From NCBI RefSeq assembly GCF_003601975.1, contig NZ_QZWZ01000006.1, positions 205,480 through 269,479 of the forward strand: a stretch of 64,000 bases of DNA. Direction: 5' to 3'. The position numbers and the translations under genes are program-made. Of the stretch, positions 38,088 to 47,229 are shown in pieces. The stretch is from Mesorhizobium waimense. GTDB lineage: Bacteria > Pseudomonadota > Alphaproteobacteria > Rhizobiales > Rhizobiaceae. The notes under the pieces were generated by a model, which saw nothing but the letters and a program-made list of their open reading frames with translations, was not told the origin of the DNA and did not search any database. The stretch's first letter is position 1, and the number at the start of each line of letters is the position of its first letter.

Positions 38088-39698
38088 ATGAAATTCGGCA
38101 CAGAGATCGTCCTTTTGAGCCTGTTTGCTTTTGCCGCCCTTGTGGCCGCCGGCTTCGGCGTGGATGAAACTTTTCGCCAGCACATGTGGGTTTTGTTCTT
38201 CACCGTGGCTGGCTTCACCGTGATCCTGATGCGCAACACGGAGTTCAAGCCCGCCGCTCCGATCGACCCCACGGCCTACATGGACGGTCCGGTCCGCTAT
38301 GGCGCCATCGCCACCATGTTTTGGGGTGTCGTCGGCATGCTGGTCGGCGTGGTCATCGCGCTGCAGCTCGCCTATCCGGACCTCAACATCCCACCATGGT
38401 TCAACTTCGGCCGCTTGCGGCCACTGCACACATCCGGCGTCGTTTTCGCCTTCGGCGGCAACGCGCTCCTGTGCACATCGCTCTATGTCGTGCAACGCAC
38501 CTGCCGCGCGCGCCTGTTTGGCGGCAGTCTCGCCTGGTTCGTGTTCTGGGGCTATCAGCTGTTCATCGTCATGGCCGCGACCGGCTACCTGCTCGGTATC
38601 ACCGAGAGCCGCGAATACGCCGAACCCGAATGGTATGTGGACCTTTGGCTCACCATCGTCTGGGTCGCCTACCTCCTGCTCTTCCTCGGCACCATCCTGA
38701 AGCGCAAGGAACCGCACATCTACGTCGCCAACTGGTTCTACCTGTCCTTCATCGTGACCATCGCGATGCTGCATGTGGTCAACAATCTTTCGATGCCTGC
38801 ATCGTTCCTGGGATCGAAAAGCTATTCCGCGTTTTCCGGTGTCCAGGACGCGCTGACGCAATGGTGGTACGGCCATAACGCCGTCGGCTTCTTCCTCACG
38901 GCCGGCTTTCTTGGCATGATGTATTACTTCGTGCCCAAGCAGGCGAACCGTCCGGTCTTTTCCTACCGGCTGTCGATTATCCATTTCTGGGCGATCATCT
39001 TTCTCTACATCTGGGCCGGCCCGCATCACCTGCACTACACCGCCTTGCCCGACTGGGCGCAGACGCTCGGCATGGCGTTTTCGATCATGCTGTGGATGCC
39101 GTCGTGGGGCGGGATGATCAACGGCGTGATGACGCTGTCGGGCGCCTGGGACAAGCTCCGCACCGATCCGATCATCCGCATGATGGTGATGGCCGTCGCC
39201 TTCTACGGCATGTCGACCTTCGAAGGCCCGATGATGTCGATCAAGGCCGTCAACTCGCTATCACACTATACGGACTGGACGATCGGCCATGTCCATTCCG
39301 GAGCGCTCGGTTGGGTGGGCATGATCTCGTTCGGTGCGATCTATTACATGGTGCCGAAGCTGTGGAACCGCGATCGACTGTATTCGCTGCGGCTCGTTAC
39401 CTGGCACTTCTGGCTGGCGACGCTCGGGATCGTGGTCTACGCCGCCGTCATGTGGGTCTCCGGCATCATGCAGGGCCTGATGTGGCGCGAATACGACGAG
39501 CAGGGCTTCCTGGTCTACTCTTTCGCCGAAACCGTCGCCGCCATGCATCCCTACTATGTCATGCGTGCCATCGGCGGTGCGATGTATCTGTCCGGTGCCC
39601 TGATCATGGCATGGAATGTCGCCATGACCATTCGCGGTTACCAGCGCAAAGAACAGCCATTGCCGGGTTCCGTGCCCGCCCTCCAGCCCGCCGAATAA
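38088..39698 (+). CDS. fixN: cbb3-type cytochrome c oxidase subunit I
   Basis: Catalytic, haem-copper subunit of the high-affinity terminal oxidase used by bacteroids, 536 residues with about 12-14 TM helices. Conserved His-bearing parts include [20 protein letters not shown] and [40 protein letters not shown] holds the haem ligands. ATG 38088 ([20 protein letters not shown]) is the family start; the frame is open from 38040. It is followed by fixO after 10 bp, in the standard NOQP order, and preceded by an anaerobox. Confidence 0.97.
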   Translation: MKFGTEIVLLSLFAFAALVAAGFGVDETFRQHMWVLFFTVAGFTVILMRNTEFKPAAPIDPTAYMDGPVRYGAIATMFWGVVGMLVGVVIALQLAYPDLNIPPWFNFGRLRPLHTSGVVFAFGGNALLCTSLYVVQRTCRARLFGGSLAWFVFWGYQLFIVMAATGYLLGITESREYAEPEWYVDLWLTIVWVAYLLLFLGTILKRKEPHIYVANWFYLSFIVTIAMLHVVNNLSMPASFLGSKSYSAFSGVQDALTQWWYGHNAVGFFLTAGFLGMMYYFVPKQANRPVFSYRLSIIHFWAIIFLYIWAGPHHLHYTALPDWAQTLGMAFSIMLWMPSWGGMINGVMTLSGAWDKLRTDPIIRMMVMAVAFYGMSTFEGPMMSIKAVNSLSHYTDWTIGHVHSGALGWVGMISFGAIYYMVPKLWNRDRLYSLRLVTWHFWLATLGIVVYAAVMWVSGIMQGLMWREYDEQGFLVYSFAETVAAMHPYYVMRAIGGAMYLSGALIMAWNVAMTIRGYQRKEQPLPGSVPALQPAE

Positions 39699-39708
39699 GG
39701 AGCCACAA

Positions 39709-40440
39709 ATGGGCTTGATGGATAAACACGCGATCATCGAGAAGAACGCCACGCTTCTTCTCGTTGGCTCTCTGCTTGTGGTAACGGTCGGCGGCATCGT
39801 TGAGATCGCTCCGCTCTTCTATCTCGACAACACGATCGAGAAGGTCGAAGGCATGCGGCCTTACTCGCCGCTCGAGCTCGCCGGACGCAACATCTATGTG
39901 CGCGAGGGCTGCTACCTCTGTCACAGCCAGATGATCAGGCCGTTCCGCGACGAAGTCGAGCGCTACGGCCACTACAGCTTGGCGGCCGAGTCGATGTACG
40001 ATCATCCGTTCCAGTGGGGATCGAAGCGCACCGGCCCGGATCTCGCGCGCGTCGGCGACCGCTACTCCAACGAATGGCACGTCCAGCATCTCAGCGCGCC
40101 ACGCTCGGTGGTGCCGGAATCGATCATGCCGAGCTACGCGTTCTTGAAGGACGCGCAGATCGACGTGAAGGACTTCTCGACGCATCTGGTTGCGAATGCG
40201 CGCGTTGGCGTCCCCTACTCCGATGACATGATCACCAGCGCCAACGCCGATGTGATGGCACAGGCCGACCCGAGTGCCGACACGTCCGGCCTGGAGAAAC
40301 GTTATCCGAAGGCCAAGCTTGGCGACTTCGACGGCAACCCCCAACAGGTCACCGAAATGGATGCCCTCGTCGCTTACCTGCAGATGCTCGGCACGCTGGT
40401 TGATTTCAAGACCTATGACGAAGCCGCCGGCTACCGCTGA
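39709..40440 (+). CDS. fixO: cbb3-type oxidase monohaem subunit II
   Basis: A 243-residue membrane-anchored cytochrome c. One N-terminal TM segment ([20 protein letters not shown]) and the haem motif CYLCH at residues 68-72; [20 protein letters not shown] and [20 protein letters not shown] are conserved in FixO/CcoO. It transfers electrons to FixN. A ribosome-binding AAGGAG lies just before the ATG. No truncation is seen. Confidence 0.97.
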   Translation: MGLMDKHAIIEKNATLLLVGSLLVVTVGGIVEIAPLFYLDNTIEKVEGMRPYSPLELAGRNIYVREGCYLCHSQMIRPFRDEVERYGHYSLAAESMYDHPFQWGSKRTGPDLARVGDRYSNEWHVQHLSAPRSVVPESIMPSYAFLKDAQIDVKDFSTHLVANARVGVPYSDDMITSANADVMAQADPSADTSGLEKRYPKAKLGDFDGNPQQVTEMDALVAYLQMLGTLVDFKTYDEAAGYR

Positions 40441-40451
40441 GGAGAATGTCG

Positions 40452-40601
40452 ATGGATTACAATTTGATGCGGGAGTTTGCCGACAGTTGGGGCCTGCTCG
40501 CCATGGCGCTGTTCTTCATTGGCTGCATTGCCTTTGCGCTCCGACCCGGCAGCCGCAGGCAGGCCGATGAAGCCGCCCGGGTTCCTCTCGAGGAGGATTG
40601 A
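40452..40601 (+). CDS. fixQ: cbb3-type oxidase small subunit
   Basis: A 49-residue protein: MDYNLMREFADSWGLLAMAL, then a single TM helix continuing FFIGCIAFALRPG and an acidic tail. It matches FixQ/CcoQ, a stabilising subunit of the oxidase. GAG-rich purines precede the ATG; its stop overlaps the fixP start (TGATG). Position between fixO and fixP supports the call. Confidence 0.92.
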   Translation: MDYNLMREFADSWGLLAMALFFIGCIAFALRPGSRRQADEAARVPLEED

Positions 40602-41467
40602 TGATGAGCAACGAGCACGTCGACGAAATCTCAGGGATCGCGACGACCGGCCATGAGTGGGACGGCATCAAGGAACTCAACAACCCACTTCCGCGCTGGT
40701 GGGTGATCACCTTCTACGTCACCATCGCCTGGGCAGCCGCCTATACGATTGCCTACCCCGCCTGGCCGATGCTCAGCTCCGCCACCAAGGGCGTTCTGGG
40801 CTTTTCCAGCCGAAACGACGTCAAGAAAGAACTTGCTGCTGCCGAAGCAGCCAAAGGCAATTACGTCGCAGCCATCGAGCAGAACACCGTATCCGAAATT
40901 GTTGCCAACGATGCACTGCGCGAATTCGCCGTCGCAGCCGGTGGCGCCGCCTTCAAGGTCAATTGTGTGCAGTGCCACGGCTCCGGCGCGCAAGGTTCCG
41001 CGGGCTTTCCCAACCTCAACGACGACGACTGGCTGTGGGGCGGCAAGGCGGAGCAGATTCAGGAAACGATCATGCATGGCATTCGCTTTGCGTCCGACCT
41101 GGATACACGCGTTTCGGAAATGCCCGCTTTCGGCGACATCATAACGCCCGAGCAGATCACTCAGGTCAGCGCCTATGTCGCCAGCCTATCGGGGGCTGTC
41201 AAAGACGCGAGCCTGGTCGAGCCCGGCGCCAGGGTCTTCGCCGAGAACTGCGTTGCCTGTCATGGCGACAAGGCACAAGGCAACAGGGAGCTCGGCGCGC
41301 CCAATCTGACCGATGCAATCTGGCTCTACGGATCCGGCGAGACCGCCATCGCCGCCCAGGTTCGCGCACCGAAGCATGGCGTCATGCCGGCATGGGCCGG
41401 GCGCCTCGGCCAGACCGCAGTCAAGGAACTCACAGTCTATGTCCATTCGCTTGGCGGCGGAGAATAG
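40601..41467 (+). CDS. fixP: cbb3-type oxidase dihaem subunit III
   Basis: A 288-residue membrane-anchored dihaem cytochrome c. TTGHEWDGIKELNNPLPRWW and the TM helix WVITFYVTIAWAAAYTIAYP are the FixP/CcoP signature; haem motifs CVQCH (about 122-126) and CVACH (about 217-221). It accepts electrons from the bc1 complex. Two adjacent ATGs are possible: 40601 overlaps the fixQ stop, and 40604 has better spacing from AGGAGG. Last gene of fixNOQP. Confidence 0.97.
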   Translation: MMSNEHVDEISGIATTGHEWDGIKELNNPLPRWWVITFYVTIAWAAAYTIAYPAWPMLSSATKGVLGFSSRNDVKKELAAAEAAKGNYVAAIEQNTVSEIVANDALREFAVAAGGAAFKVNCVQCHGSGAQGSAGFPNLNDDDWLWGGKAEQIQETIMHGIRFASDLDTRVSEMPAFGDIITPEQITQVSAYVASLSGAVKDASLVEPGARVFAENCVACHGDKAQGNRELGAPNLTDAIWLYGSGETAIAAQVRAPKHGVMPAWAGRLGQTAVKELTVYVHSLGGGE

Positions 41468-41504
41468 GATCGGAAGCCTATTCTCGGCCCTCCCCGCCAA
41501 GCGA

Positions 41505-41528
41505 CGAGGCCCGGCGCGCCGGGCCTCG
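41505..41528. terminator. Perfect 24-bp palindrome between fixP and fixG
   Basis: CGAGGCCCGGCG followed at once by its reverse complement. It can form a very stable GC hairpin 38 bp after the fixP stop, without a T-tract. It probably ends or attenuates fixNOQP transcripts. Confidence 0.6.
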
Positions 41529-41672
41529 ACACATTCGGGCGTGCGGCGATTGTTCTGATTAATGGGGCGCTCCGTGTCGATGCGGCAAAACATGCTTAGC
41601 TCAGCATCTTGGACGTTACCCAAAGCAGACGAGTGCGGTTGCACGCCAATACCATCGGCGGCGCGCGAGGAG

Positions 41673-43238
41673 ATGCCCGTGCTAGAGAAAACGCAGGTAG
41701 CACCCCACGCAGCCGAACAGGTCAACTCCGCCAAGACGCGGCAGCCGCTTTATGCCGCGCGCAAGAAGATCTTCCCGAAGCGGGCCTCCGGCCGCTTTCG
41801 CCAGTTCAAATGGCTTGTGATGGCGATTACGCTGGGCATCTATTACCTCACGCCCTGGCTGCGGTGGGACCGCGGGCCATTCGCCCCCGATCAGGCCGTG
41901 CTGCTCGATCTCGCCAATCGCCGATTCTACTTCTTCTTCGTCGAGATCTGGCCTCAGGAATTCTACTATGTCGCCGGCCTTCTGATGATGGCCGGAATCG
42001 GTCTCTTCCTGATCACGTCGACTGTTGGCCGGGCCTGGTGCGGCTATACCTGCCCACAGACCGTCTGGGTCGACCTCTTCCTGGTGGTGGAGCGCGCGAT
42101 CGAAGGCGATCGCAACGCCCGTATGAAGCTTGACGCCGGGCCATGGACGATGCGCAAGCTGGTGCTGCGTCCAACGAAGCACGCCATCTGGCTGGTCATT
42201 GCGGCAGCCACCGGCGGCTCCTGGATCTTCTATTTCGCCGATGCGCCGACACTGGCCGGTGAGGTTTTCCGGGGCATCGCCGCGCCGGTCGCCTATGTCA
42301 CCATCGCGGTGCTGACAGCGACCACCTACACGATCGGCGGACTGATGCGCGAGCAGGTTTGCACCTATATGTGCCCGTGGCCCCGCATCCAGGCAGCCAT
42401 GCTCGACGAGAACTCGCTTACCGTTACCTACAATGACTGGCGCGGCGAGCCTCGCTCGCGCCATACCAAGAAGGCGCTGGCGGCCGGTCAGCCGGTCGGC
42501 GACTGTGTCGACTGCAATGCCTGTGTCGCCGTCTGCCCGATGGGGATCGACATTCGCGACGGCCAGCAGCTCGAATGCATCACCTGTGCGCTTTGCATCG
42601 ACGCTTGCGACGGCGTCATGGAAAAACTTGGCAGGGAGCGCGGGCTGATCTCCTACGCCACGCTTTCCGACTACAACGCCAACATGGCGCTTGCGACTGC
42701 TGGCAGCACCACTCCCGTGAACCCGGCGCTCATCAGGACCGCCAACGGCACTTTCTCGGATGGCCTGGCACACTTCCACCTTCGCAAGATCTTTCGGCTG
42801 CGCACCTTCATCTACCTTGGTGCATGGTCGGCGGTCGGACTGGCGCTGCTCATTTCGCTGCTCACGCGCGAGCGGCTCGAGCTGAACGTCCTGCATGATC
42901 GCAACCCGCAATTCGTCACGCTCTCCGACGGCTCTATCCGCAACGGCTACACCGTCAAGCTGCTGAACATGATCCCCGAGCCGAGGACTATCGTCGTCAC
43001 CTTGCAAGGCTTTCCGGGCGCCGAGATGAGCGCGGTCGGCATCGAGCTTCCTCCCGCACGGTCGTTCGACACGCTGGTCGAGCCCGATCGGTTGAAGGTG
43101 CTCAAGGTTTTCGTGCGCCAGCCGGCGGGCCAGATCGAGGGAATCGCACAAAGTTTCAAGTTCCGGATCGAGGACAAGGCAGGCCTCGAGTCCGCCGAGT
43201 ACACGGCCACGTTCAACGCACCGGAGATCGCCAGATGA
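41673..43238 (+). CDS. fixG: FixG, cbb3 oxidase assembly ferredoxin-like membrane protein
   Basis: Membrane protein of about 521 residues with five or six TM segments and two 4Fe-4S-type Cys clusters, CVDCNACVAVCP and CITCALCIDAC, plus GRAWCGYTCPQTVWVDLF. Homologue of CcoG, a cupric reductase needed to assemble cbb3 oxidase. ATG 41673 (MPVLEKTQVAPHAAEQV) directly follows AGGAG; a GTG 6 nt later would have better spacing. The stop overlaps the fixH start (ATGA). Confidence 0.94.
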   Translation: MPVLEKTQVAPHAAEQVNSAKTRQPLYAARKKIFPKRASGRFRQFKWLVMAITLGIYYLTPWLRWDRGPFAPDQAVLLDLANRRFYFFFVEIWPQEFYYVAGLLMMAGIGLFLITSTVGRAWCGYTCPQTVWVDLFLVVERAIEGDRNARMKLDAGPWTMRKLVLRPTKHAIWLVIAAATGGSWIFYFADAPTLAGEVFRGIAAPVAYVTIAVLTATTYTIGGLMREQVCTYMCPWPRIQAAMLDENSLTVTYNDWRGEPRSRHTKKALAAGQPVGDCVDCNACVAVCPMGIDIRDGQQLECITCALCIDACDGVMEKLGRERGLISYATLSDYNANMALATAGSTTPVNPALIRTANGTFSDGLAHFHLRKIFRLRTFIYLGAWSAVGLALLISLLTRERLELNVLHDRNPQFVTLSDGSIRNGYTVKLLNMIPEPRTIVVTLQGFPGAEMSAVGIELPPARSFDTLVEPDRLKVLKVFVRQPAGQIEGIAQSFKFRIEDKAGLESAEYTATFNAPEIAR

Positions 43239-43732
43239 GTGCCCGTTCGCAGAAATCCCGCGAGTTCACCGGCAGGCACATGCTGCTCACCATCCTCGGC
43301 TTCTTCGGGGTGGTGATCGGCGTCAACGTGACCATGGCAACGCTTGCCAGCACAAGCTGGACAGGCCTCGTCGTCGAAAACACCTATGTGGCCAGCCAGC
43401 AGTTCAATCGAAAGGCGGAGGAAGGTCGCATCCAAGCGGCGCTTGGCTGGATCGGCAAGCTGACGATCGCATGGGGCGAGGTCCGCTACGGCCTAAGCGA
43501 TGCCGCCGGCAAGCCTCTTCCCCTGCACGCTGTGAAGGTTCTGTTTCGTCACCCGGCCTACGAGGCAGAGGACAAGGCCGTCATTCTGGCCTCTGCCGCG
43601 GGCCAGGAATTTGCCGCGCAGCACACGCCGAAAGATGGCGTCTGGATCGTCGAAATCGATGCCGATGCCGGCCTCGCCGAACCCTATCGCGACGTTCGTC
43701 GCATCATGATTTCCAAAGGGGCTATCCAATGA
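43235..43732 (+). CDS. fixH: FixH, cbb3 oxidase assembly protein
   Basis: A 165-residue protein with an N-terminal TM helix (FTGRHMLLTILGFFGVVIGV then NVTMATLAS) and the conserved WTGLVVENTYVASQQFN. It helps maturation of the oxidase, working with the copper ATPase FixI. It overlaps fixG by 4 bp (ATGA) and fixI by 4 bp, so the genes are translationally coupled. Length is normal. Confidence 0.93.
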   Translation: MSARSQKSREFTGRHMLLTILGFFGVVIGVNVTMATLASTSWTGLVVENTYVASQQFNRKAEEGRIQAALGWIGKLTIAWGEVRYGLSDAAGKPLPLHAVKVLFRHPAYEAEDKAVILASAAGQEFAAQHTPKDGVWIVEIDADAGLAEPYRDVRRIMISKGAIQ

Positions 43733-46020
43733 GCTGCTGTGCACCGGGTGCCGAAATGGCATTGGACCTGGGCAGTGTGACATCCATCCTGCCCTCGAGT
43801 CAGGAAATCAAATTGGCAAGCCGCTCCCTCGGCGGAGGGCTTCGCCAGACCGATCTGTCGGTGCCAATGGTACATTGCGGCGCCTGCATACAGTCGATCG
43901 AGACGGCGATCGCCAAGCTCGACCATGTCGATGCTGCTCGCGTCAACCTGTCGACGAAACGGGTTTCGATCCGCTGGCATGGAGAAGAGGTCCCGCCATT
44001 CGTAGCCACGCTTGGCCGGCTTGGCTACCAGGCGCATTTGTTCGATCCCGAGGTCGAAGAGAAGGACAAGACGCTCTCTGAACTGATCCGCGCCGTCGCG
44101 GTCGGTGGCTTTGCGGCGGGCAACATCATGCTGCTTTCCGTTTCGGTCTGGTCCGGTGCCGAAGGTGCCACGCGCGACCTGTTCCATTGGGTCTCGGCGC
44201 TGATTGCCATCCCTGCCTTGGCCTTTGCCGGGGGCATCTACTTCCGCTCGGCCTGGAACGCGCTTCGCCATGGCCGGATGAACATGGACGTCCCGATCGC
44301 GGTCGGTGTGTCGCTCGCCTATGCCATGAGCCTCTACGAGACAATCAACCATGGCGACCATGCCTATTTCGACGCTTCTGTCTCACTGCTGTTCTTCCTC
44401 CTGATCGGCCGCACGCTGGAGCACGTGATGCGCGAGCGGGCCCGGACCGCGGTCAAAGGCCTGTCGCGGCTGGCCTCGCGCGGGGCCATGGTGCTGGGCG
44501 ACGACGGCACGCGCGACTACCTGCCGGTCTGCGAGATCGAACCCGGCATGAAAATGCTGATCGCGGCCGGCGAAAGGATTCCGGTTGACGGCGCCATCAT
44601 CCACGGGACATCGGATCTCGACTGCTCGCTGGTTTCCGGCGAGAGCACGCCAAGCACTGTGGCTCCGGGCGGCGTGGTGCAGGCCGGAACGCTCAATCTT
44701 ACCGGTCCACTGATGATCGAGGCGACCGCTGCCGCGAAGGATTCCTTCCTGGCGGAAATGGTTCGCCTGATGGAAGCCGCCGAAGGTGGTCGCGCGCATT
44801 ACCGCCGCATCGCCGACCGTGTCTCCGCGCTGTACGCCCCGGTGGTCCATCTGACGGCGTTCGTGACCTTCATCGGCTGGATGCTGGCCTCCGGCGACTG
44901 GCACCGGGCGATCACGATTGCCATCGCCGTTCTCATCATCACTTGCCCATGCGCCCTCGGGCTCGCAGTGCCGATCGTGCAGGTCGTTGCGGCGCGGCGT
45001 CTGTTCGAGAACGGCGTGATGGTCAAGGACGGATCGGCGATGGAACGCCTGGCGACGATCGACGCGGCCGTGTTCGACAAGACCGGCACGTTGACACTCG
45101 GCCAGCCGCGGCTCGTCAATGCATCGTCCATCGATCCAACGATGCTGGCGATCGCAGCCGACATGGCCGCGCATTCCCGCCATCCGTTTTCAAGGGCGAT
45201 GGCCGGCTTTGCGGGGTTTTCCGGCCAGCCCAAGCTCGAATCCGTCAGCGAATATCCGGGCTTCGGGATCGAAGCCAGCGCCACTGGAAACACTTGGCGT
45301 CTTGGCCTGCGCGGATGGGCTGGATGGAAAGCCCGAACCGGCGGCGAAGGCAAATTAGGCGGGTTCGGCGCGACGGTCCTCTCGAAGAATGGGATCATCA
45401 CCGCATCCTTTGCTTTCGAGGATGCGCTGCGCCCCGATGCCAGCGCAGCCGTTAAGCAACTGAAAGATACCGGCCTGTCGGTGGAAATGCTGTCGGGCGA
45501 TACGGCAAGGGCCTGCGGCGAGGTGGCCGAAATATTGGGTGTCGATCGTTTCGTTCCCGCGATGCTTCCCTCCGGCAAGGTCGAACGGATCGAGACGCTG
45601 GCGAAAGGCGGACATAAGGTTCTGATGGTCGGCGACGGGCTTAACGATACGCCTGCGCTGGGCGCGGCGCATGTCTCGATTGCTCCGGCGACCGCCGCCG
45701 ACATTGGCCGCAACGCGGCGGATTTTGTCTTCTTGCGCGATAGCCTTCTGGCAGTACCCCTCGCGCTGGATATCTCCAGGAAGGCAGGTCGGCTGATCCG
45801 CCAGAACATCGCCATAGCGATCGTCTACAACACCGTCGCGGTGCCGATCGCCATTCTCGGCCATGTCACGCCGCTGATCGCGGCGGTCGCGATGTCCGCC
45901 TCGTCGCTCCTGGTCATCGGAAATGCGTTGCGCTTGCGAGGATTTGCGTCGAACGCTCCGGCCAGAATTGCTCCGCACAACAGACGCTCCCGCATCGGCG
46001 AATGGGCACGAATGTCATGA
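43729..46020 (+). CDS. fixI: FixI, copper-translocating P-type ATPase
   Basis: A 763-residue P1B-type ATPase. The N-terminal heavy-metal domain has MVHCGACIQSIETAIAK; the intramembrane motif is CPCALGLAVP, the phosphorylation site DKTGTLTLGQ, the phosphatase motif SGES and the hinge MVGDGLNDTPALGAA. It exports copper for CuB insertion into cbb3 oxidase (CopA2/CcoI type). ATG 43729 (MSCCAPGAEMALDL) overlaps the fixH stop; the longer upstream frame shadows fixH. Coupled to fixS. Confidence 0.95.
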   Translation: MSCCAPGAEMALDLGSVTSILPSSQEIKLASRSLGGGLRQTDLSVPMVHCGACIQSIETAIAKLDHVDAARVNLSTKRVSIRWHGEEVPPFVATLGRLGYQAHLFDPEVEEKDKTLSELIRAVAVGGFAAGNIMLLSVSVWSGAEGATRDLFHWVSALIAIPALAFAGGIYFRSAWNALRHGRMNMDVPIAVGVSLAYAMSLYETINHGDHAYFDASVSLLFFLLIGRTLEHVMRERARTAVKGLSRLASRGAMVLGDDGTRDYLPVCEIEPGMKMLIAAGERIPVDGAIIHGTSDLDCSLVSGESTPSTVAPGGVVQAGTLNLTGPLMIEATAAAKDSFLAEMVRLMEAAEGGRAHYRRIADRVSALYAPVVHLTAFVTFIGWMLASGDWHRAITIAIAVLIITCPCALGLAVPIVQVVAARRLFENGVMVKDGSAMERLATIDAAVFDKTGTLTLGQPRLVNASSIDPTMLAIAADMAAHSRHPFSRAMAGFAGFSGQPKLESVSEYPGFGIEASATGNTWRLGLRGWAGWKARTGGEGKLGGFGATVLSKNGIITASFAFEDALRPDASAAVKQLKDTGLSVEMLSGDTARACGEVAEILGVDRFVPAMLPSGKVERIETLAKGGHKVLMVGDGLNDTPALGAAHVSIAPATAADIGRNAADFVFLRDSLLAVPLALDISRKAGRLIRQNIAIAIVYNTVAVPIAILGHVTPLIAAVAMSASSLLVIGNALRLRGFASNAPARIAPHNRRSRIGEWARMS

Positions 46021-46172
46021 CGACGCTCGTCTACCTCATACCCGTGGCTCTGTTCCTCGGCGCGCTTGGGCTCTCTGGCTTTCTCTGGGCTCTGAGGAGT
46101 GGCCAATACGAGGATCTTGATGGAGCTGCCGAGCGGATTCTCATCGAACGGGACGACAAGCCGGAACGCTGA
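46017..46172 (+). CDS. fixS: FixS, cbb3 oxidase maturation small protein
   Basis: A 51-residue protein: MTTLVYLIPVALFLGALGLS with one TM helix, then GFLWALRSGQYEDLDGAAER, the FixS/CcoS hallmark (W.L.SGQ.DDLEG...RIL). It starts at ATG 46017 in a 4-bp overlap with the fixI stop. It completes fixGHIS. The 230 bp to the next gene hold nothing evident. Confidence 0.93.
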   Translation: MTTLVYLIPVALFLGALGLSGFLWALRSGQYEDLDGAAERILIERDDKPER

Positions 46173-46402
46173 TCGATGGCCACAGCTATCGGCATCATCG
46201 CCCGCTCGGATGTCGTGACGCATCGCGCTTGATCATCTTGGGCCGCCAGTCGAACAGCCGAGGCCGCCAGACCAGCCTCTCGCGCGCTCACCAACACGTC
46301 CGCACCCGGCTACTTCAAACCGTGCCTTGGCTTCTGCCGACCAGCGTCGCCGCGGACGCTGCGGGCCTGCCGCCGGACGGTTCGGAACCGTCGCGGGCCG
46401 CC

Positions 46403-47156
46403 TTAGCTGAGGCCCAGGATAAAGCGCCGATTGGGTGAATGGATCGGCCGCGCATTCGACGGGTAGAGTGACGTAAATCGCTTGATATCTGCAGCACCGA
46501 CCTGGACCGGTTCCATCGTCACCATCCAGTCGCCGTTTTCGGTGCAGGGCGGCGTCGTCAATGATCCCTCATAGGTCCAGTAGCCAAACGAGGCCGGCAG
46601 AAGCCCGTTGGGATCGACCTCGTCGACCGCGATCTCCTCGCCTAGCCGCATGGGAAAAGCTTCGGCAAGGCCGGCAAAGCCGGCATTTGTCGCGCCTGGT
46701 GTCAGAAAGACGCCCAGCACACCCAGAGTATCGCGGTCTGTGTCTTTATGGACGAAATGCACTTCCATCGGGAAACTTTTGCCCGCCACGTGGTGTTCGC
46801 TCGGTGTATGGAAATGGAACTGTATCAGTTCGTAGACCCGATCCCCGCGGATCAGCGTGCTGCCTTCCGGCATGTTGATTTGAATGGCGTTGACCGTTGT
46901 TCACCATCTTGCCGCCGCCCTTGTGCCAACCAATGGCGATGTGCGGAATATCCGCCTTGACCGCGCTGTCGATATCGATCGGTGATTGCTGCGTGCCCGC
47001 CGAGCAGACGAAATTTTTTTTATCCAGATCGGCCCAGTACTCGGGTCCGACCGGGCCAGCATATCCCCAATGGGTGCTCGCCGCATCCGCGGCCTGAGCG
47101 CAAATCGGGCATGCGCCGAGTGCAACCACCCCTTTGATCAGACTACGACGATCCAT
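46403..47156 (-). pseudogene. Alpha-type carbonic anhydrase, frameshifted
   Basis: The N-terminal frame (start MDRRSLIKGVVALGACPICA, a Tat-type leader, then HWGYAGPVGPEYWADLD and QQSPIDIDSAV) breaks near 46893. The rest follows in another frame: VYELIQFHFHTPSEHHVAGK, then MEVHFVHKD with the three zinc His, and YEGSLTTPPCTENGDW. The join looks like a 2-bp loss in GG(T)CA-AACGCC. A periplasmic alpha-carbonic anhydrase of this type lies in the M. loti symbiosis island (msi040). Here it is inactive unless the shift is a sequencing error. Confidence 0.82.
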
Positions 47157-47162
47157 ATTGCT

Positions 47163-47180
47163 TTCGCACCTTGGTGCGAA
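47163..47180. promoter_or_regulatory. Inverted repeat upstream of the carbonic anhydrase gene
   Basis: TTCGCACC-TT-GGTGCGAA, an 8-bp perfect inverted repeat 7 bp before the start codon (minus strand). Could be an operator or a leader hairpin. Confidence 0.4.
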
Positions 47181-47229
47181 CTGGTGTTTTCTAATTGAGG
47201 CTGCGAGGTTTGCGAGTTTGACACATGCT

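Noticed and set aside
37851..39035. Minus-strand 394-codon open frame
   Set aside because: Antisense to fixN, with charged low-complexity composition.
41551..41564. TTGTTCTGATTAAT as an anaerobox for fixG
   Set aside because: Only about 6 of 10 positions match and the right half is wrong.
41682..43151. Minus-strand 489-codon open frame
   Set aside because: Antisense to fixG; no homology expected.
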